A stretch of DNA of 64,000 bases, from NCBI RefSeq assembly GCF_001420005.1, contig NZ_LJAK01000016.1, forward strand, positions 1-64,000. The letters are read 5' to 3'. A program made the position numbers and the translations under genes. Position 1 is the stretch's first letter. Every line of letters starts with the position of its first letter. This document shows positions 28,110 to 36,853 of this stretch, in pieces. Origin of the DNA: Loktanella sp. 3ANDIMAR09 (GTDB lineage: Bacteria; Pseudomonadota; Alphaproteobacteria; Rhodobacterales; Rhodobacteraceae). A model generated the notes under the pieces. That model had not been told where the DNA came from. It did not search any database and was given only the letters and a program-made list of their open reading frames with translations.

Positions 28110-29084
28110 ATGAGCACCGCGCGACCGGACGATTTTTTCGTATGCGATATCTTTGACGCAGCCCCCAAGGGGGATCTGGGGTCGATGGAACATCCGATGT
28201 TTTCACTGTCCACGCGACCTGACAAGACGATCCGCCATTATACCCGTGGCGATACCACGGTGACGGTGACGCCTTCGGTGCGGGGGCGGGCCACGATCCA
28301 CGACAAGGACATTCTTATCTATTGCATCAGCCAGCTGATGGCCGCCCTCAACGCAGGCCGTGCGATTGCCCGCACCCTGACGCTGACGGCGCATGACCTG
28401 CTGATGGCGACCCAGCGCGATACGGGCGGCGACAGCTATACCCGGTTGCGCGACGGGTTCGAACGGCTGGCCGGCACCCGCATCACCACCAATATCGTCA
28501 CGGGCGATCTGGAAACCACCACCGGTTTCGGCCTGATCGAAAGCTGGGAGATCGTGCGCAAATCCCGCGGTGGCCGGATGGTCAGCGTGCGCGTGACCCT
28601 GTCGGACTGGCTGTTCCGGGCGGTGCAGGCCAAATCGGTCCTGACGCTGAGCCGCGATTATTTCACTTTGCGCAAACCGCTGGAACGCCGCATCTACGAG
28701 CTGGCCCGCAAACACTGCGGCCAGCAGCGGACCTGGCGCGCGAGTGTCGCCACGCTGCACGAAAAGGCGGGATCGGACGCGCCCTTGCGCGTGTTCCGTG
28801 CGGCGCTGCGCCGGATGATCACCGCCGACGGACTGCCTGATTACACGATGGAAGAAGAGGCGGGCGATCTCATTCGGTTCACCCGGCGCGGCATGCCCGC
28901 CGAACAGGCGGGTGTCACGCTCAAACCCCAGACGCTGGATGCGGCGCGCGCGCTGGCGCCGGGCTGGGATGTCTATGCGCTGGAATCCGAATGGCGCGCG
29001 TTCTGGGTCGCCAGTGGCCGGCCCGCGTTGCGGTCGGCGGATGCGGCCTATCTGGGCTGGCTCAAGGGGCGGCTGGCCCGTTAG
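28110..29084 (+). CDS. repA: Replication initiator RepA (RPA family)
   Basis: A 324-residue plasmid replication initiator of the RPA family found in alphaproteobacterial plasmids. Diagnostic segments are MEHPMFSLST near residue 30, then VRGRATIHDKDILIYCISQL, the central helix-rich region with SYTRLRDGFERLAGT, and RDYFTLRKPLERRIYELARKH cut here into its two halves by a proline. These correspond to two winged-helix-like domains binding iterons. Its own origin probably lies directly upstream, with three iterons and a DnaA box. The 3' end overlaps the stop codon of the convergent DUF2793 gene. In the Roseobacter group such initiators define one plasmid compatibility class, next to parAB as here. 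Confidence 0.9.
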   Translation: MSTARPDDFFVCDIFDAAPKGDLGSMEHPMFSLSTRPDKTIRHYTRGDTTVTVTPSVRGRATIHDKDILIYCISQLMAALNAGRAIARTLTLTAHDLLMATQRDTGGDSYTRLRDGFERLAGTRITTNIVTGDLETTTGFGLIESWEIVRKSRGGRMVSVRVTLSDWLFRAVQAKSVLTLSRDYFTLRKPLERRIYELARKHCGQQRTWRASVATLHEKAGSDAPLRVFRAALRRMITADGLPDYTMEEEAGDLIRFTRRGMPAEQAGVTLKPQTLDAARALAPGWDVYALESEWRAFWVASGRPALRSADAAYLGWLKGRLAR

Positions 29085-30241
29085 TTCGGGGCGGTCATGC
29101 CGATCAGGCCAGAGCAGTTGAAATAGCGCGTGCCCCCCAGCGTGCTGCCCGCCGCAGCACGGATCGCGGCAAAGACATAGCCTTCGTCGGGGGCGGTGTA
29201 ATCCACCGCGTAGCTGACCCGCACCATGCCGTTGATCTGGCCCAGGCCGGTCACGGTCGGGGCCACGATGGTGTCGCGCAGGGTGGATGTGTTGTTGGTC
29301 CAGCCCGCGTTCCAGGGGCCATGTTGGAAATAGATCCCGATCTCGAGGTCGCCCACGTCGCTGCTGGTGATGTCGCCCGCCAGCACGATCCGGTCGATAT
29401 GGGACCCGGCCGAAATCAGCAGCGCGGCACAGTCGAAATCGATGCTGGGTTCTGCCCCGGTGCCAAGGTTCTGCGAGGCATTGGCCGATCCGGTGTTCGA
29501 CGAGGGCGCGCACCAGCGCTGGTCGGCATAGAGAAAATGCCGGAACCGGTAGCTGAGTAATTGCCGCGCCCCCTGGGATGCGTCTGTGGCAGGGGTCGCG
29601 GGCAGGGTGACCGCACCGGTGGCGGCATCGATGCGCAGCGCCTCGGTGAAGGTGCTGCCGTCGGCGCTGACCTTGATGGCGAAATCATCGCTGCCCGCCA
29701 GCCCCATTTCCGCCCGCCCCGACCAGCCAGACTGGAACAGCAGGCTGGCGGTGTCGGTGGTGGTGGCCTTGTTGACCTTCAGCTGGTGACCGCCGCCTGC
29801 ATGGGTCAGCAGCGTGGCATCCGCGGCCACCGCCAGCCGGTTGGTGGTATCCGATGCGGTGTTCACGCCGAGGCCCGGCAAATTGTCCAGATCGGGGGCG
29901 CCGCCCACCGCCTCCCAGCCGGTGCCGGTATTCACCCGCAGCACGCCCGCCGCCCGGTCCCACAGCCGCCAGCCGACCGCCGGCGTGATGAACAGCCAGC
30001 CGCCGCCCGCGACACAGGCGATATCGCCGTCATGCCCGGCCCAGTCTCCGGTAGGGGCATCGCCCAGATGCCAGCAGGTGCCTTCGACCAATGTGGCGGG
30101 CGGATCGGTGGCATCGAACCCCGCGACCGCGCCCTGCACGATCAGGTCCAGCCGTTCGAGGGCCGCGTTGTGCGTGACGTGTTTCTGCGCCTGCGCGCCC
30201 TCGATAAACGGCAGATCGAGGCGGGGGGTATATGTGGTCAT
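29081..30241 (-). CDS. DUF2793 domain protein
   Basis: A 386-residue protein whose first ~85 residues match DUF2793 (PRLDLPFIEGAQAQKHVTHN, TCWHLGDAPTGDWAGHDGDIA, GWRLWDRAAGV). This domain occurs in Rhodobacterales gene-transfer-agent and phage-tail-associated proteins. The rest is beta-rich with threonine/alanine repeats like a tail-fibre or spike, ending in a compact lectin-like domain (YFQHGPWNAGW, YAVDYTAPDEGYVFAAIRA). Secretion route and role are unknown; in this context it could be a cargo gene or a surface/receptor-binding protein. The start at 30241 is chosen because homology begins there; the open frame extends 73 codons further without conservation. Convergent with repA. Confidence 0.7.
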   Translation of the reverse strand: MTTYTPRLDLPFIEGAQAQKHVTHNAALERLDLIVQGAVAGFDATDPPATLVEGTCWHLGDAPTGDWAGHDGDIACVAGGGWLFITPAVGWRLWDRAAGVLRVNTGTGWEAVGGAPDLDNLPGLGVNTASDTTNRLAVAADATLLTHAGGGHQLKVNKATTTDTASLLFQSGWSGRAEMGLAGSDDFAIKVSADGSTFTEALRIDAATGAVTLPATPATDASQGARQLLSYRFRHFLYADQRWCAPSSNTGSANASQNLGTGAEPSIDFDCAALLISAGSHIDRIVLAGDITSSDVGDLEIGIYFQHGPWNAGWTNNTSTLRDTIVAPTVTGLGQINGMVRVSYAVDYTAPDEGYVFAAIRAAAGSTLGGTRYFNCSGLIGMTAPN

Positions 30242-30437
30242 GGCATGGCTCCGGTCATCAGGGATCGCGCGATGATGTCCTGCGCCAGGGTGAACGCGGT
30301 CTGACCGCAGCGCCCGCCCTATGGGGCAGACCCGCAACGGTCCGTGGCGAATGCCGGGCCCTTTGCCCCCCGCAGTTGTGAGGGTGCGGCTTTTGCGACA
30401 GAAGACCGATGACAGGCGTTGGAACGGGACCAGATAC

Positions 30438-31559
30438 ATGACGAAACGGGCTTTGATCACCGGTGTGACCGGGCAGGACGGCAGCTATCTGGCGGAGTTC
30501 CTGCTGGACAAGGGCTACGAGGTGCACGGCATCAAGCGCCGCGCGTCGCTGTTCAACACAGGCCGGGTCGATCACATCTATCAGGACCCGCATACCGACA
30601 ACCAGCGGTTCCAGCTGCATTACGGCGATCTGACCGACAGTTCCAACCTGACCCGCATCATATCCGAAGTGCAGCCCGACGAGGTCTATAACCTGGGCGC
30701 GCAATCCCACGTGGCCGTCAGTTTCGAGGCGCCTGAATACACCGCCGACGTGGATGCCATGGGCACCCTGCGCCTGCTCGAGGCGATCCGGTTTCTGGGG
30801 CTGGAGAAAAAGACGAAATTCTATCAGGCATCGACGTCCGAACTTTATGGTCTGGTGCAGGAAACCCCGCAGACCGAGACCACGCCGTTCCACCCGCGCA
30901 GCCCCTATGCGGTGGCCAAGATGTATGCCTATTGGATCGCCGTGAACTACCGCGAGGCCTACGGGATGTTCGCCTGCAACGGTATCCTGTTCAACCACGA
31001 GAGCCCGCGCCGGGGCGAGACATTTGTCACGCGCAAGATCACACGGGGCCTCGCGAACATCGCCATGGGCCTCGAGGATTGCCTGTTCATGGGCAATATC
31101 GACAGCTTGCGCGACTGGGGCCATGCCAAGGATTACGTCCGCATGCAGTGGATGATGCTGCAACAGGACGCGCCAGAGGATTACGTCATCGCCACCGGTG
31201 TGCAGTATTCGGTGCGCGAATTCATCACCTGGTCGGCGGCTGAAATGGGCGTGACACTGGCATTCACCGGCACCGGCGTGGACGAGATCGCGACCGTCAC
31301 GGGAGTCGACGGCGATCTGGCCCCGCATATCGCGGTGGGCGATGTCATCATGCGCATCGACCCGCGCTATTTCCGCCCCGCCGAGGTCGAAACCCTGCTG
31401 GGCAATCCCGCCAAGGCGAAAAAGAACCTTGGCTGGACGCCCGAGATCACGGCGCAGGAAATGTGCGCCGAAATGGTGCGCGAGGATCTGAAATCCGCGC
31501 GCCGCTACGCGCTGCTGAAAACCCACGGTCTGGACCTGCCGGTCAGCGTCGAGGGTTAG
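30438..31559 (+). CDS. gmd: GDP-mannose 4,6-dehydratase
   Basis: A 373-residue extended SDR converting GDP-mannose to GDP-4-keto-6-deoxymannose, the first step to GDP-L-fucose. The NADP motif is [15 protein letters not shown] (7-21), the active site has [10 protein letters not shown] and [10 protein letters not shown], and [16 protein letters not shown] is the Gmd hallmark. The start at 30438 fits the family length; upstream in-frame codons are not conserved. First gene of the GDP-fucose cassette (gmd, acyltransferase, fcl, manC), all on the plus strand, promoter probably in 30242-30437. Confidence 0.96.
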   Translation: MTKRALITGVTGQDGSYLAEFLLDKGYEVHGIKRRASLFNTGRVDHIYQDPHTDNQRFQLHYGDLTDSSNLTRIISEVQPDEVYNLGAQSHVAVSFEAPEYTADVDAMGTLRLLEAIRFLGLEKKTKFYQASTSELYGLVQETPQTETTPFHPRSPYAVAKMYAYWIAVNYREAYGMFACNGILFNHESPRRGETFVTRKITRGLANIAMGLEDCLFMGNIDSLRDWGHAKDYVRMQWMMLQQDAPEDYVIATGVQYSVREFITWSAAEMGVTLAFTGTGVDEIATVTGVDGDLAPHIAVGDVIMRIDPRYFRPAEVETLLGNPAKAKKNLGWTPEITAQEMCAEMVREDLKSARRYALLKTHGLDLPVSVEG

Positions 31560-31563
31560 GCCC

Positions 31564-33561
31564 GTGAACTTTACCGGCTACCGGCGCGATATCGACGGGC
31601 TGCGCACGCTTGCCGTCGTGCCGGTGGTGCTGGGGCATGCGGGCCTGGGCCTGTTCGCGGGCGGGTTCGTCGGTGTGGACGTGTTTTTCGTGATCTCGGG
31701 GTTCCTGATCACGGGGATCTTGGTGCGCGAGCTGGATGAGGGGCGGTTTTCGCTGATCGATTTCTACGAACGTCGCGCGCGGCGTATCCTGCCCGCGCTG
31801 TTCGTGGTGCTGGCCGCCTGCATCGTGGTGTTCTGGTTCCTGCTGCTACCGCAACACTACGAGGTGATGGGCAAGGCGGGGATCGCCTCGCTGCTGTTTT
31901 CGTCCAACATCTACTTTTTCCGCGTCGACAGCGCCTATTTCGGGAACGGGGCCGCGGTGCAGCCCTTGCTGCACACCTGGTCGCTGGCGGTCGAGGAACA
32001 ATTCTACATCGTGTTTCCGGTGCTGCTGTGGCTGATCGCGGCCTGGCGGCGCACCAGCCGGACCCTGCTGGTCGCGGGTCTGTCGCTGGCGTCATTCGCG
32101 CTGGTGGTCTGGATGGTGCCCCGTCACCCTGTCGCTGCATTCTACCTGACGCCCACCCGCGTGTGGGAGCTGGGTCTGGGCGCGCTCCTGGCGCTGGGGG
32201 CGTTTCCTGCGCTGCGCCACCGGTTGCTGGCCGAACTGGTGGCCGCCGCAGGTCTGATCGCCATCGCCTGGGCGGTGTTCACGCTGGACAAGACCGATCC
32301 CTTTCCGGGGTTGAACGCGCTGGCCCCCTGCCTGGGGGCCGTGGCGATCATCTGGGCGGGGCAATCGCAGGTCACGCTGACCGGGCGGCTCTTGTCCACC
32401 CGTGGCATGGTGGGGATCGGGCTGATCTCCTATTCGCTGTATCTGGTGCATTGGCCGGTGCTGGTGGCGGCACGGATCCTGACCAGTGCGCGCGGCAATC
32501 TGGACCCGGTGACCATCGTGATCTGTCTGGTCTTGTCGCTGGGGCTGGCCTGGGCCAGCTGGCGTTTCGTGGAACGCCCGTTTCGCGCACACGAGGGCGG
32601 CACAAGGTTCGGTCGCCGTGCGATCTTTGCGCTGTCGGGGGCCGGGGGTGCGGTCCTGCTGGGCCTGTTTGCCCTGCTGATGGTCAAGGACGGTTTCCCG
32701 GCCCGCCTGCCCGCAGGTCTGGAACAGGCCTATACGCAGGCCACGACCCGGCTGGACCGGATGGACCGATGCCATGTCGGCCGCATTGCAGCACCGCGCT
32801 GCCCTGCGCTGGGTGCTGCGCTGGATGGTGGTCCTGTGGATGTGCTGCTGATCGGCGATTCACACCTTCAGTGGGGCACCCTGGGGTTCGATGACTGGCT
32901 GATGGCGCGCGATCTGCGCGGTCTGGCGTTTCATGAGGCGGGCTGTCCGCCCGTGCTGGGGGTGCGGCGCATCAGCGGTGCCAGCGACGCGACCTGTCAT
33001 CCCCAGACACTGGAACTGACGGATTGGATCGCGGAACAGGGTCCTGTCGATATGATCGTGTTGCACGCCAGATGGGCGATGTTTGCCGAAGGCACCCGAC
33101 CGCCGGGCGAGGACGGTCCGCTTGCGACGCTGGTCCCCGTTGATGCGGCGGCACCCGCAGACGGCGATAACGCGGAGCTGATGCGCTATGGTCTGGACCG
33201 CATGCTTGCGGCGATCCGGCCCCATGCCGACCGGATCGTGCTGATCGGTGGCATTCCCGAAATCGGTTATCACGTGCCGACCTTTGCCACGCGGGCGCTG
33301 ATGGCGGGGCGGCCGCTGCCAGACACCCCCGATCTGGCGGATTACCGCCAGCGCAACGCCCGCGCGCAGGCGATCCTGACCGAGATGGCGCAGAAATACG
33401 GGGCGATCCATGTCGATCCCGGCCCGGTGTTCTGCACCCCCGATTGCCGGATCGCGCAGGACGGGCAATTCCTGTATTTCGACGACGATCACCTCAGCAG
33501 CTTTGGGTCGCGGCTGATGATCCCGCAACTTCTCGATCTGGCGCTGGCGCCAGAGACGTAA
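31564..33561 (+). CDS. OafA/YrhL-type membrane acyltransferase with SGNH domain
   Basis: A 665-residue membrane protein. The N-terminal acyltransferase-3 domain (~10 transmembrane segments to ~residue 380) begins with YRRDIDGLRTLAVVPVVLGH and contains FFVISGFLI, RRARRILPALF and HTWSLAVEEQFYIVFP. A C-terminal SGNH-like domain follows, with nucleophile loop LLIGDSHLQWG and a late DDDHLSSFGSRL carrying the catalytic His. Such proteins transfer acetyl or other acyl groups to surface glycans across the inner membrane. GTG start four bases after gmd. Its position inside the GDP-fucose cassette suggests acylation of fucose or its precursor residue in the polymer, which is inference. Confidence 0.88.
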   Translation: MNFTGYRRDIDGLRTLAVVPVVLGHAGLGLFAGGFVGVDVFFVISGFLITGILVRELDEGRFSLIDFYERRARRILPALFVVLAACIVVFWFLLLPQHYEVMGKAGIASLLFSSNIYFFRVDSAYFGNGAAVQPLLHTWSLAVEEQFYIVFPVLLWLIAAWRRTSRTLLVAGLSLASFALVVWMVPRHPVAAFYLTPTRVWELGLGALLALGAFPALRHRLLAELVAAAGLIAIAWAVFTLDKTDPFPGLNALAPCLGAVAIIWAGQSQVTLTGRLLSTRGMVGIGLISYSLYLVHWPVLVAARILTSARGNLDPVTIVICLVLSLGLAWASWRFVERPFRAHEGGTRFGRRAIFALSGAGGAVLLGLFALLMVKDGFPARLPAGLEQAYTQATTRLDRMDRCHVGRIAAPRCPALGAALDGGPVDVLLIGDSHLQWGTLGFDDWLMARDLRGLAFHEAGCPPVLGVRRISGASDATCHPQTLELTDWIAEQGPVDMIVLHARWAMFAEGTRPPGEDGPLATLVPVDAAAPADGDNAELMRYGLDRMLAAIRPHADRIVLIGGIPEIGYHVPTFATRALMAGRPLPDTPDLADYRQRNARAQAILTEMAQKYGAIHVDPGPVFCTPDCRIAQDGQFLYFDDDHLSSFGSRLMIPQLLDLALAPET

Positions 33562-33582
33562 TTCCAGACAAGGATGCAGCCC

Positions 33583-34554
33583 ATGCAACGTATCTATATC
33601 GCAGGCCATCGCGGCATGGTGGGGGGCGCGATCCTGCGCCAGCTGGAACAGCGCGGTGGGCATGAACTGATCACGCGCACGAGTGCGGAACTGGACCTGA
33701 CCGATCAGGCTGCGGTGCGCGATTTCATGGCCGCGGAAAAACCGGACGTGGTCATTCTGGCGGCGGCCAAGGTGGGCGGCATCATCGCCAACAACACATA
33801 CCCTGCGCAGTTCATCTATGAAAACCTGATGATGGAATGCAACGTCATCCACCAGGCCCATGCGGCAGGCGTGCAGCGGCTGCTGCAACTGGGGTCCTCC
33901 TGTATCTATCCGCGCGAAGCCCCGCAGCCCATGGCCGAGGACGCGCTGCTGACCGGCACGCTGGAGCCCACGAACGAGCCCTATGCCGTGGCCAAGATCG
34001 CAGGCATCAAGCTGTGCGAGAGCTATAACCGCCAGTATGGCCGCGACTATCGGTCCGTGATGCCCACGAACCTTTATGGTCCCGGTGACAATTTTCACCC
34101 CGAAAACAGCCATGTGCTGCCCGCGATGATCCTGCGGTTCGATGCGGCAAAGCGCGCGGGCGATCCGTCGGTCACGATCTGGGGGTCCGGCACGCCGATG
34201 CGCGAATTCCTGCATGTGGACGATATGGCGGCGGCGTCGCTCTTTGTGATGGATCTGGACCGCGCGACCTATGAGGCGGAAACCGAACCGATGCTGAGCC
34301 ATATCAACGTGGGCACCGGGGTGGATGTGACGATCCTGGAGTTGGCACGGATGGTGGCGGCCGCTGTGGGCTATACGGGTGACATCCTGACCGACCCCAG
34401 CCGCCCCGACGGTGCGCCGCGCAAGCTGATGGATGTGTCGCGTCTGGCGCGGATGGGCTGGACCGCGGATATCGCATTGGCTGACGGGATCGCGCAGACC
34501 TACGACTGGTATCTGCAACAGGTGGATGCAGGGGCCGCCGTGCGCGCCAAGTAG
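33583..34554 (+). CDS. fcl: GDP-L-fucose synthase
   Basis: A 323-residue SDR performing the 3,5-epimerisation and 4-reduction of GDP-4-keto-6-deoxymannose to GDP-L-fucose. The NADP motif is [12 protein letters not shown]; catalytic residues lie in [14 protein letters not shown] and [29 protein letters not shown] is a family hallmark. The start at 33583 has AAGGA at suitable spacing; the ATG at 33574 is too close to that site. With Gmd and ManC it completes GDP-fucose synthesis, and the GT10 fucosyltransferase at 45612-46589 is a plausible consumer. Confidence 0.96.
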   Translation: MQRIYIAGHRGMVGGAILRQLEQRGGHELITRTSAELDLTDQAAVRDFMAAEKPDVVILAAAKVGGIIANNTYPAQFIYENLMMECNVIHQAHAAGVQRLLQLGSSCIYPREAPQPMAEDALLTGTLEPTNEPYAVAKIAGIKLCESYNRQYGRDYRSVMPTNLYGPGDNFHPENSHVLPAMILRFDAAKRAGDPSVTIWGSGTPMREFLHVDDMAAASLFVMDLDRATYEAETEPMLSHINVGTGVDVTILELARMVAAAVGYTGDILTDPSRPDGAPRKLMDVSRLARMGWTADIALADGIAQTYDWYLQQVDAGAAVRAK

Positions 34555-34564
34555 CGCGGACGGG

Positions 34565-34596
34565 TGCCTCCGGCGGGAGTATTTGGGGCAAGATGA
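34565..34596 (+). repeat. Rhodobacterales-type intergenic repeat, possible terminator
   Basis: The segment TGCCTCCGGCGGGAGTATTT followed by GGGGCAAGATGAT resembles a short intergenic element I know as very common after genes in Rhodobacterales. CTCC/GGAG arms form a short hairpin followed by a few T residues. It lies between fcl and manC. Confidence 0.6.
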
Positions 34597-34694
34597 TGCC
34601 GGGGTGCACTGCGCCGAAAAGATGAATTTTAGGCATCAAGGTGCCATGTTTTGCCGCTAAGGTGGCGCAAAGAATAATGATGAGGTATCCCGCG

Positions 34695-36107
34695 ATGATC
34701 ACTCCGGTTTTGTTGTGCGGTGGGTCGGGCACGCGGCTGTGGCCGCTGTCGCGCAAGAGCTATCCCAAGCAATTCTCGCCCCTGATCGGGGACGAAAGCC
34801 TGTTTCAGGCCAGTGCGCGCCGTCTGGCGGGTGATGGATACGCCGCACCCGTCGTGGTGACCGCCGATGCGTTCCGGTTCATCGTGACCGAACAGCTGGC
34901 CGAGGCGGGCATTGCCCCCGGTGCCGTGCTGATCGAACCCGCGGGCCGCGACACAGCCCCCGCCGTGCTGGCCGCCGCCTTGCATCTGTTCGCCAGCGAT
35001 CCGGACGGCGTGATGCTGGTGGCCCCGTCGGACCACGTGATCCCCGACACGGCGGCCTTTAATGCCACCGTGCAGGCGGCGCTGCCTGCGGTGCGTGACG
35101 GGCGGCTGGTCACATTCGGGATCAGCCCCGACCGGCCCGAGACGGGCTATGGTTATCTGGAACTGGCCGCGGCCCCGACCGACGATCTGACGCCGCTGCC
35201 GCTGAAGGCCTTTGTCGAGAAACCCGATGCTGAAACCGCGCAAGGCATGCTGGATGCGGGGCGTTATCTGTGGAACGCGGGGATATTCCTGTTTTCCGTG
35301 CGCGCCATCGTCGCGGCCTACCGCAGCTTTGCCCCCGAGATGGTGACGGCGGTGCAGGGCGCGCTGGATGGGGCGCAATCCGATCTGGGCTTCACCCGGC
35401 TGGCGGCCGACCATTGGGAGGCCGCACCTGCCATTTCCATCGATTACGCGGTCATGGAAAAGGCGGACAACCTGTCGGTCGTCCCCTTTGCCGGGCGCTG
35501 GTCGGACCTGGGCGACTGGGCCGCGGTCTGGCGCGAAACCCAGGACGGTGGCCTGTCCCTGTCGGGGCCTGCCACGGCGCTGGATTGCGACAATACCCTG
35601 CTGCGATCCGAGGTGGAGGGGCAGGCCATCGTGGGCATCGGCCTGACCGATATCGTGGCGATCGCCATGCCCGACGCCGTGCTGATCGCCCACAAGGATC
35701 GCACGCAGGACGTCAAACAGGCGGTCGCGGCACTGAAACAGAAAAAGGCCCCGCAGGCCGAAGCCTTTCCCAAGGATCACCGTCCCTGGGGCTGGTTCGA
35801 GAGCCTGGTGGTGGGCGACCGGTTCCAGGTCAAACGCATCGTGGTCCACCCCGGTGCCGCGCTGAGCCTGCAAAGCCATCACCACCGGTCCGAACACTGG
35901 ATCGTCGTGCAGGGCACGGCAAAGGTGACCGTGGACGACGAGATCAGGCTGATCAGCGAGAACCAGTCGGTCTATATCCCGCTGGGGGCCGTGCACCGCA
36001 TGGAAAACCCCGGCAAGGTGCCGATGGTCCTGATCGAGGTGCAGACCGGCAGCTATCTGGGCGAGGACGACATCATCCGCTACGAGGACGTCTACGCCCG
36101 CACCTGA
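34695..36107 (+). CDS. manC: Mannose-1-phosphate guanylyltransferase / mannose-6-phosphate isomerase
   Basis: A 470-residue bifunctional enzyme. The N-terminal nucleotidyltransferase domain starts LLCGGSGTRLWPLSRKSYPKQF, trimmed here as the GGSGTRLWPLSR signature, with FVEKPD as the sugar-binding motif. The C-terminal type II isomerase is a cupin with VVHPGAALSLQSHHHRSEHW and a late IPLGAVHRMENPG. It makes GDP-mannose from mannose-1-phosphate and can form mannose-6-phosphate from fructose-6-phosphate, supplying Gmd. The start at 34695 removes a non-conserved extension to 34641. A 140-bp gap and the intergenic repeat separate it from fcl, so it may have its own promoter. Confidence 0.94.
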   Translation: MITPVLLCGGSGTRLWPLSRKSYPKQFSPLIGDESLFQASARRLAGDGYAAPVVVTADAFRFIVTEQLAEAGIAPGAVLIEPAGRDTAPAVLAAALHLFASDPDGVMLVAPSDHVIPDTAAFNATVQAALPAVRDGRLVTFGISPDRPETGYGYLELAAAPTDDLTPLPLKAFVEKPDAETAQGMLDAGRYLWNAGIFLFSVRAIVAAYRSFAPEMVTAVQGALDGAQSDLGFTRLAADHWEAAPAISIDYAVMEKADNLSVVPFAGRWSDLGDWAAVWRETQDGGLSLSGPATALDCDNTLLRSEVEGQAIVGIGLTDIVAIAMPDAVLIAHKDRTQDVKQAVAALKQKKAPQAEAFPKDHRPWGWFESLVVGDRFQVKRIVVHPGAALSLQSHHHRSEHWIVVQGTAKVTVDDEIRLISENQSVYIPLGAVHRMENPGKVPMVLIEVQTGSYLGEDDIIRYEDVYART

Positions 36108-36241
36108 TGCAGATTTTCTGTGCGGAAATGCTGATCCTGTTTTGGAATAAATCCGGGGCTGCGCCAGAAAATGGCGTAGTTCAGCCTTATTTCGCTGGGA
36201 CATTCGGGGAAACACATCGTTTCTCAGTCAGGATGACCCTC

Positions 36242-36844
36242 ATGTCACGTTTATGGATCACAGGCACCGCGCTGATCGCCGCGATTGCCACGCTCAAGAC
36301 CTGTCTTGTCATGCATTTCGCACTGAGCCCCGCGCAGGCGACACCGCTGGTGCTGGGCGCGCTCTTTGTCGCGTTTTTCATGCTGACCACGGGTGTGGCT
36401 GTGCTGGCCTATGGTCAGGTGAAACGGAACCTGAACTCTGAACGCCGCCGCCGGATGGCGCCGGGTGCCAGCGAACCCGTGGCTAAGGAAACCGTCATTG
36501 CGCGCTATGCGCAGGACTGGGCGCTGTCGCAGGCCGAGGCCGATGTCGCGATTTTCGTGGCCAAGGGGTTTTCCAACAGCGAAATCGCCGACATGCGCGG
36601 ATCGGCCCTGTCGACGGTCAAATCGCAGCTGGGATCGATCTATACCAAATCGGGTCTGGGGTCGCATTACCAGCTGATGGCCTTTGTCACCGACGAGGTC
36701 TGCGCCATGGCCAAGGAGGCCGAACAGGCCCCAGCCGCGCCTGCGCGGATCGACACCCGCAAGGTGCTGCCGCTGGTCGGCCGCGCGCGGCGTGCGGCCC
36801 CCGCCCGTGATGCACAGGACCTGAACCACCGCGCCGCGGGCTGA
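36242..36844 (+). CDS. Membrane-anchored LuxR-type (GerE) transcription regulator
   Basis: A 200-residue protein with two N-terminal transmembrane segments (LWITGTALIAAIATL and PLVLGALFVAFFMLTTGVAV) and a C-terminal GerE helix-turn-helix: LSQAEADVAIFVAKGFSNSEIADMRG-type sequence with VKSQLGSIYTKSGL as the recognition part. No receiver or autoinducer domain is visible. This two-TM/HTH plan suggests a membrane-tethered transcription factor. The start at 36242 has AGGA eight bases upstream; the open frame runs further back within manC but without conservation. Convergent with the Tad operon, whose transcription it might control, or that of the glycan genes. Target genes are unknown. Confidence 0.75.
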   Translation: MSRLWITGTALIAAIATLKTCLVMHFALSPAQATPLVLGALFVAFFMLTTGVAVLAYGQVKRNLNSERRRRMAPGASEPVAKETVIARYAQDWALSQAEADVAIFVAKGFSNSEIADMRGSALSTVKSQLGSIYTKSGLGSHYQLMAFVTDEVCAMAKEAEQAPAAPARIDTRKVLPLVGRARRAAPARDAQDLNHRAAG

Positions 36845-36853
36845 CCTGCGCGA

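Noticed and set aside
32860-36215. Two long antisense open frames over acyltransferase, fcl and manC
   Set aside because: The plus-strand genes have unmistakable family motifs. The antisense translations do not.
35270-36241. In-frame extension upstream of the LuxR-type regulator
   Set aside because: It runs out of frame through manC and encodes Gly/Arg-rich sequence. The internal ATG at 36242 has a ribosome binding site and begins the first membrane helix.
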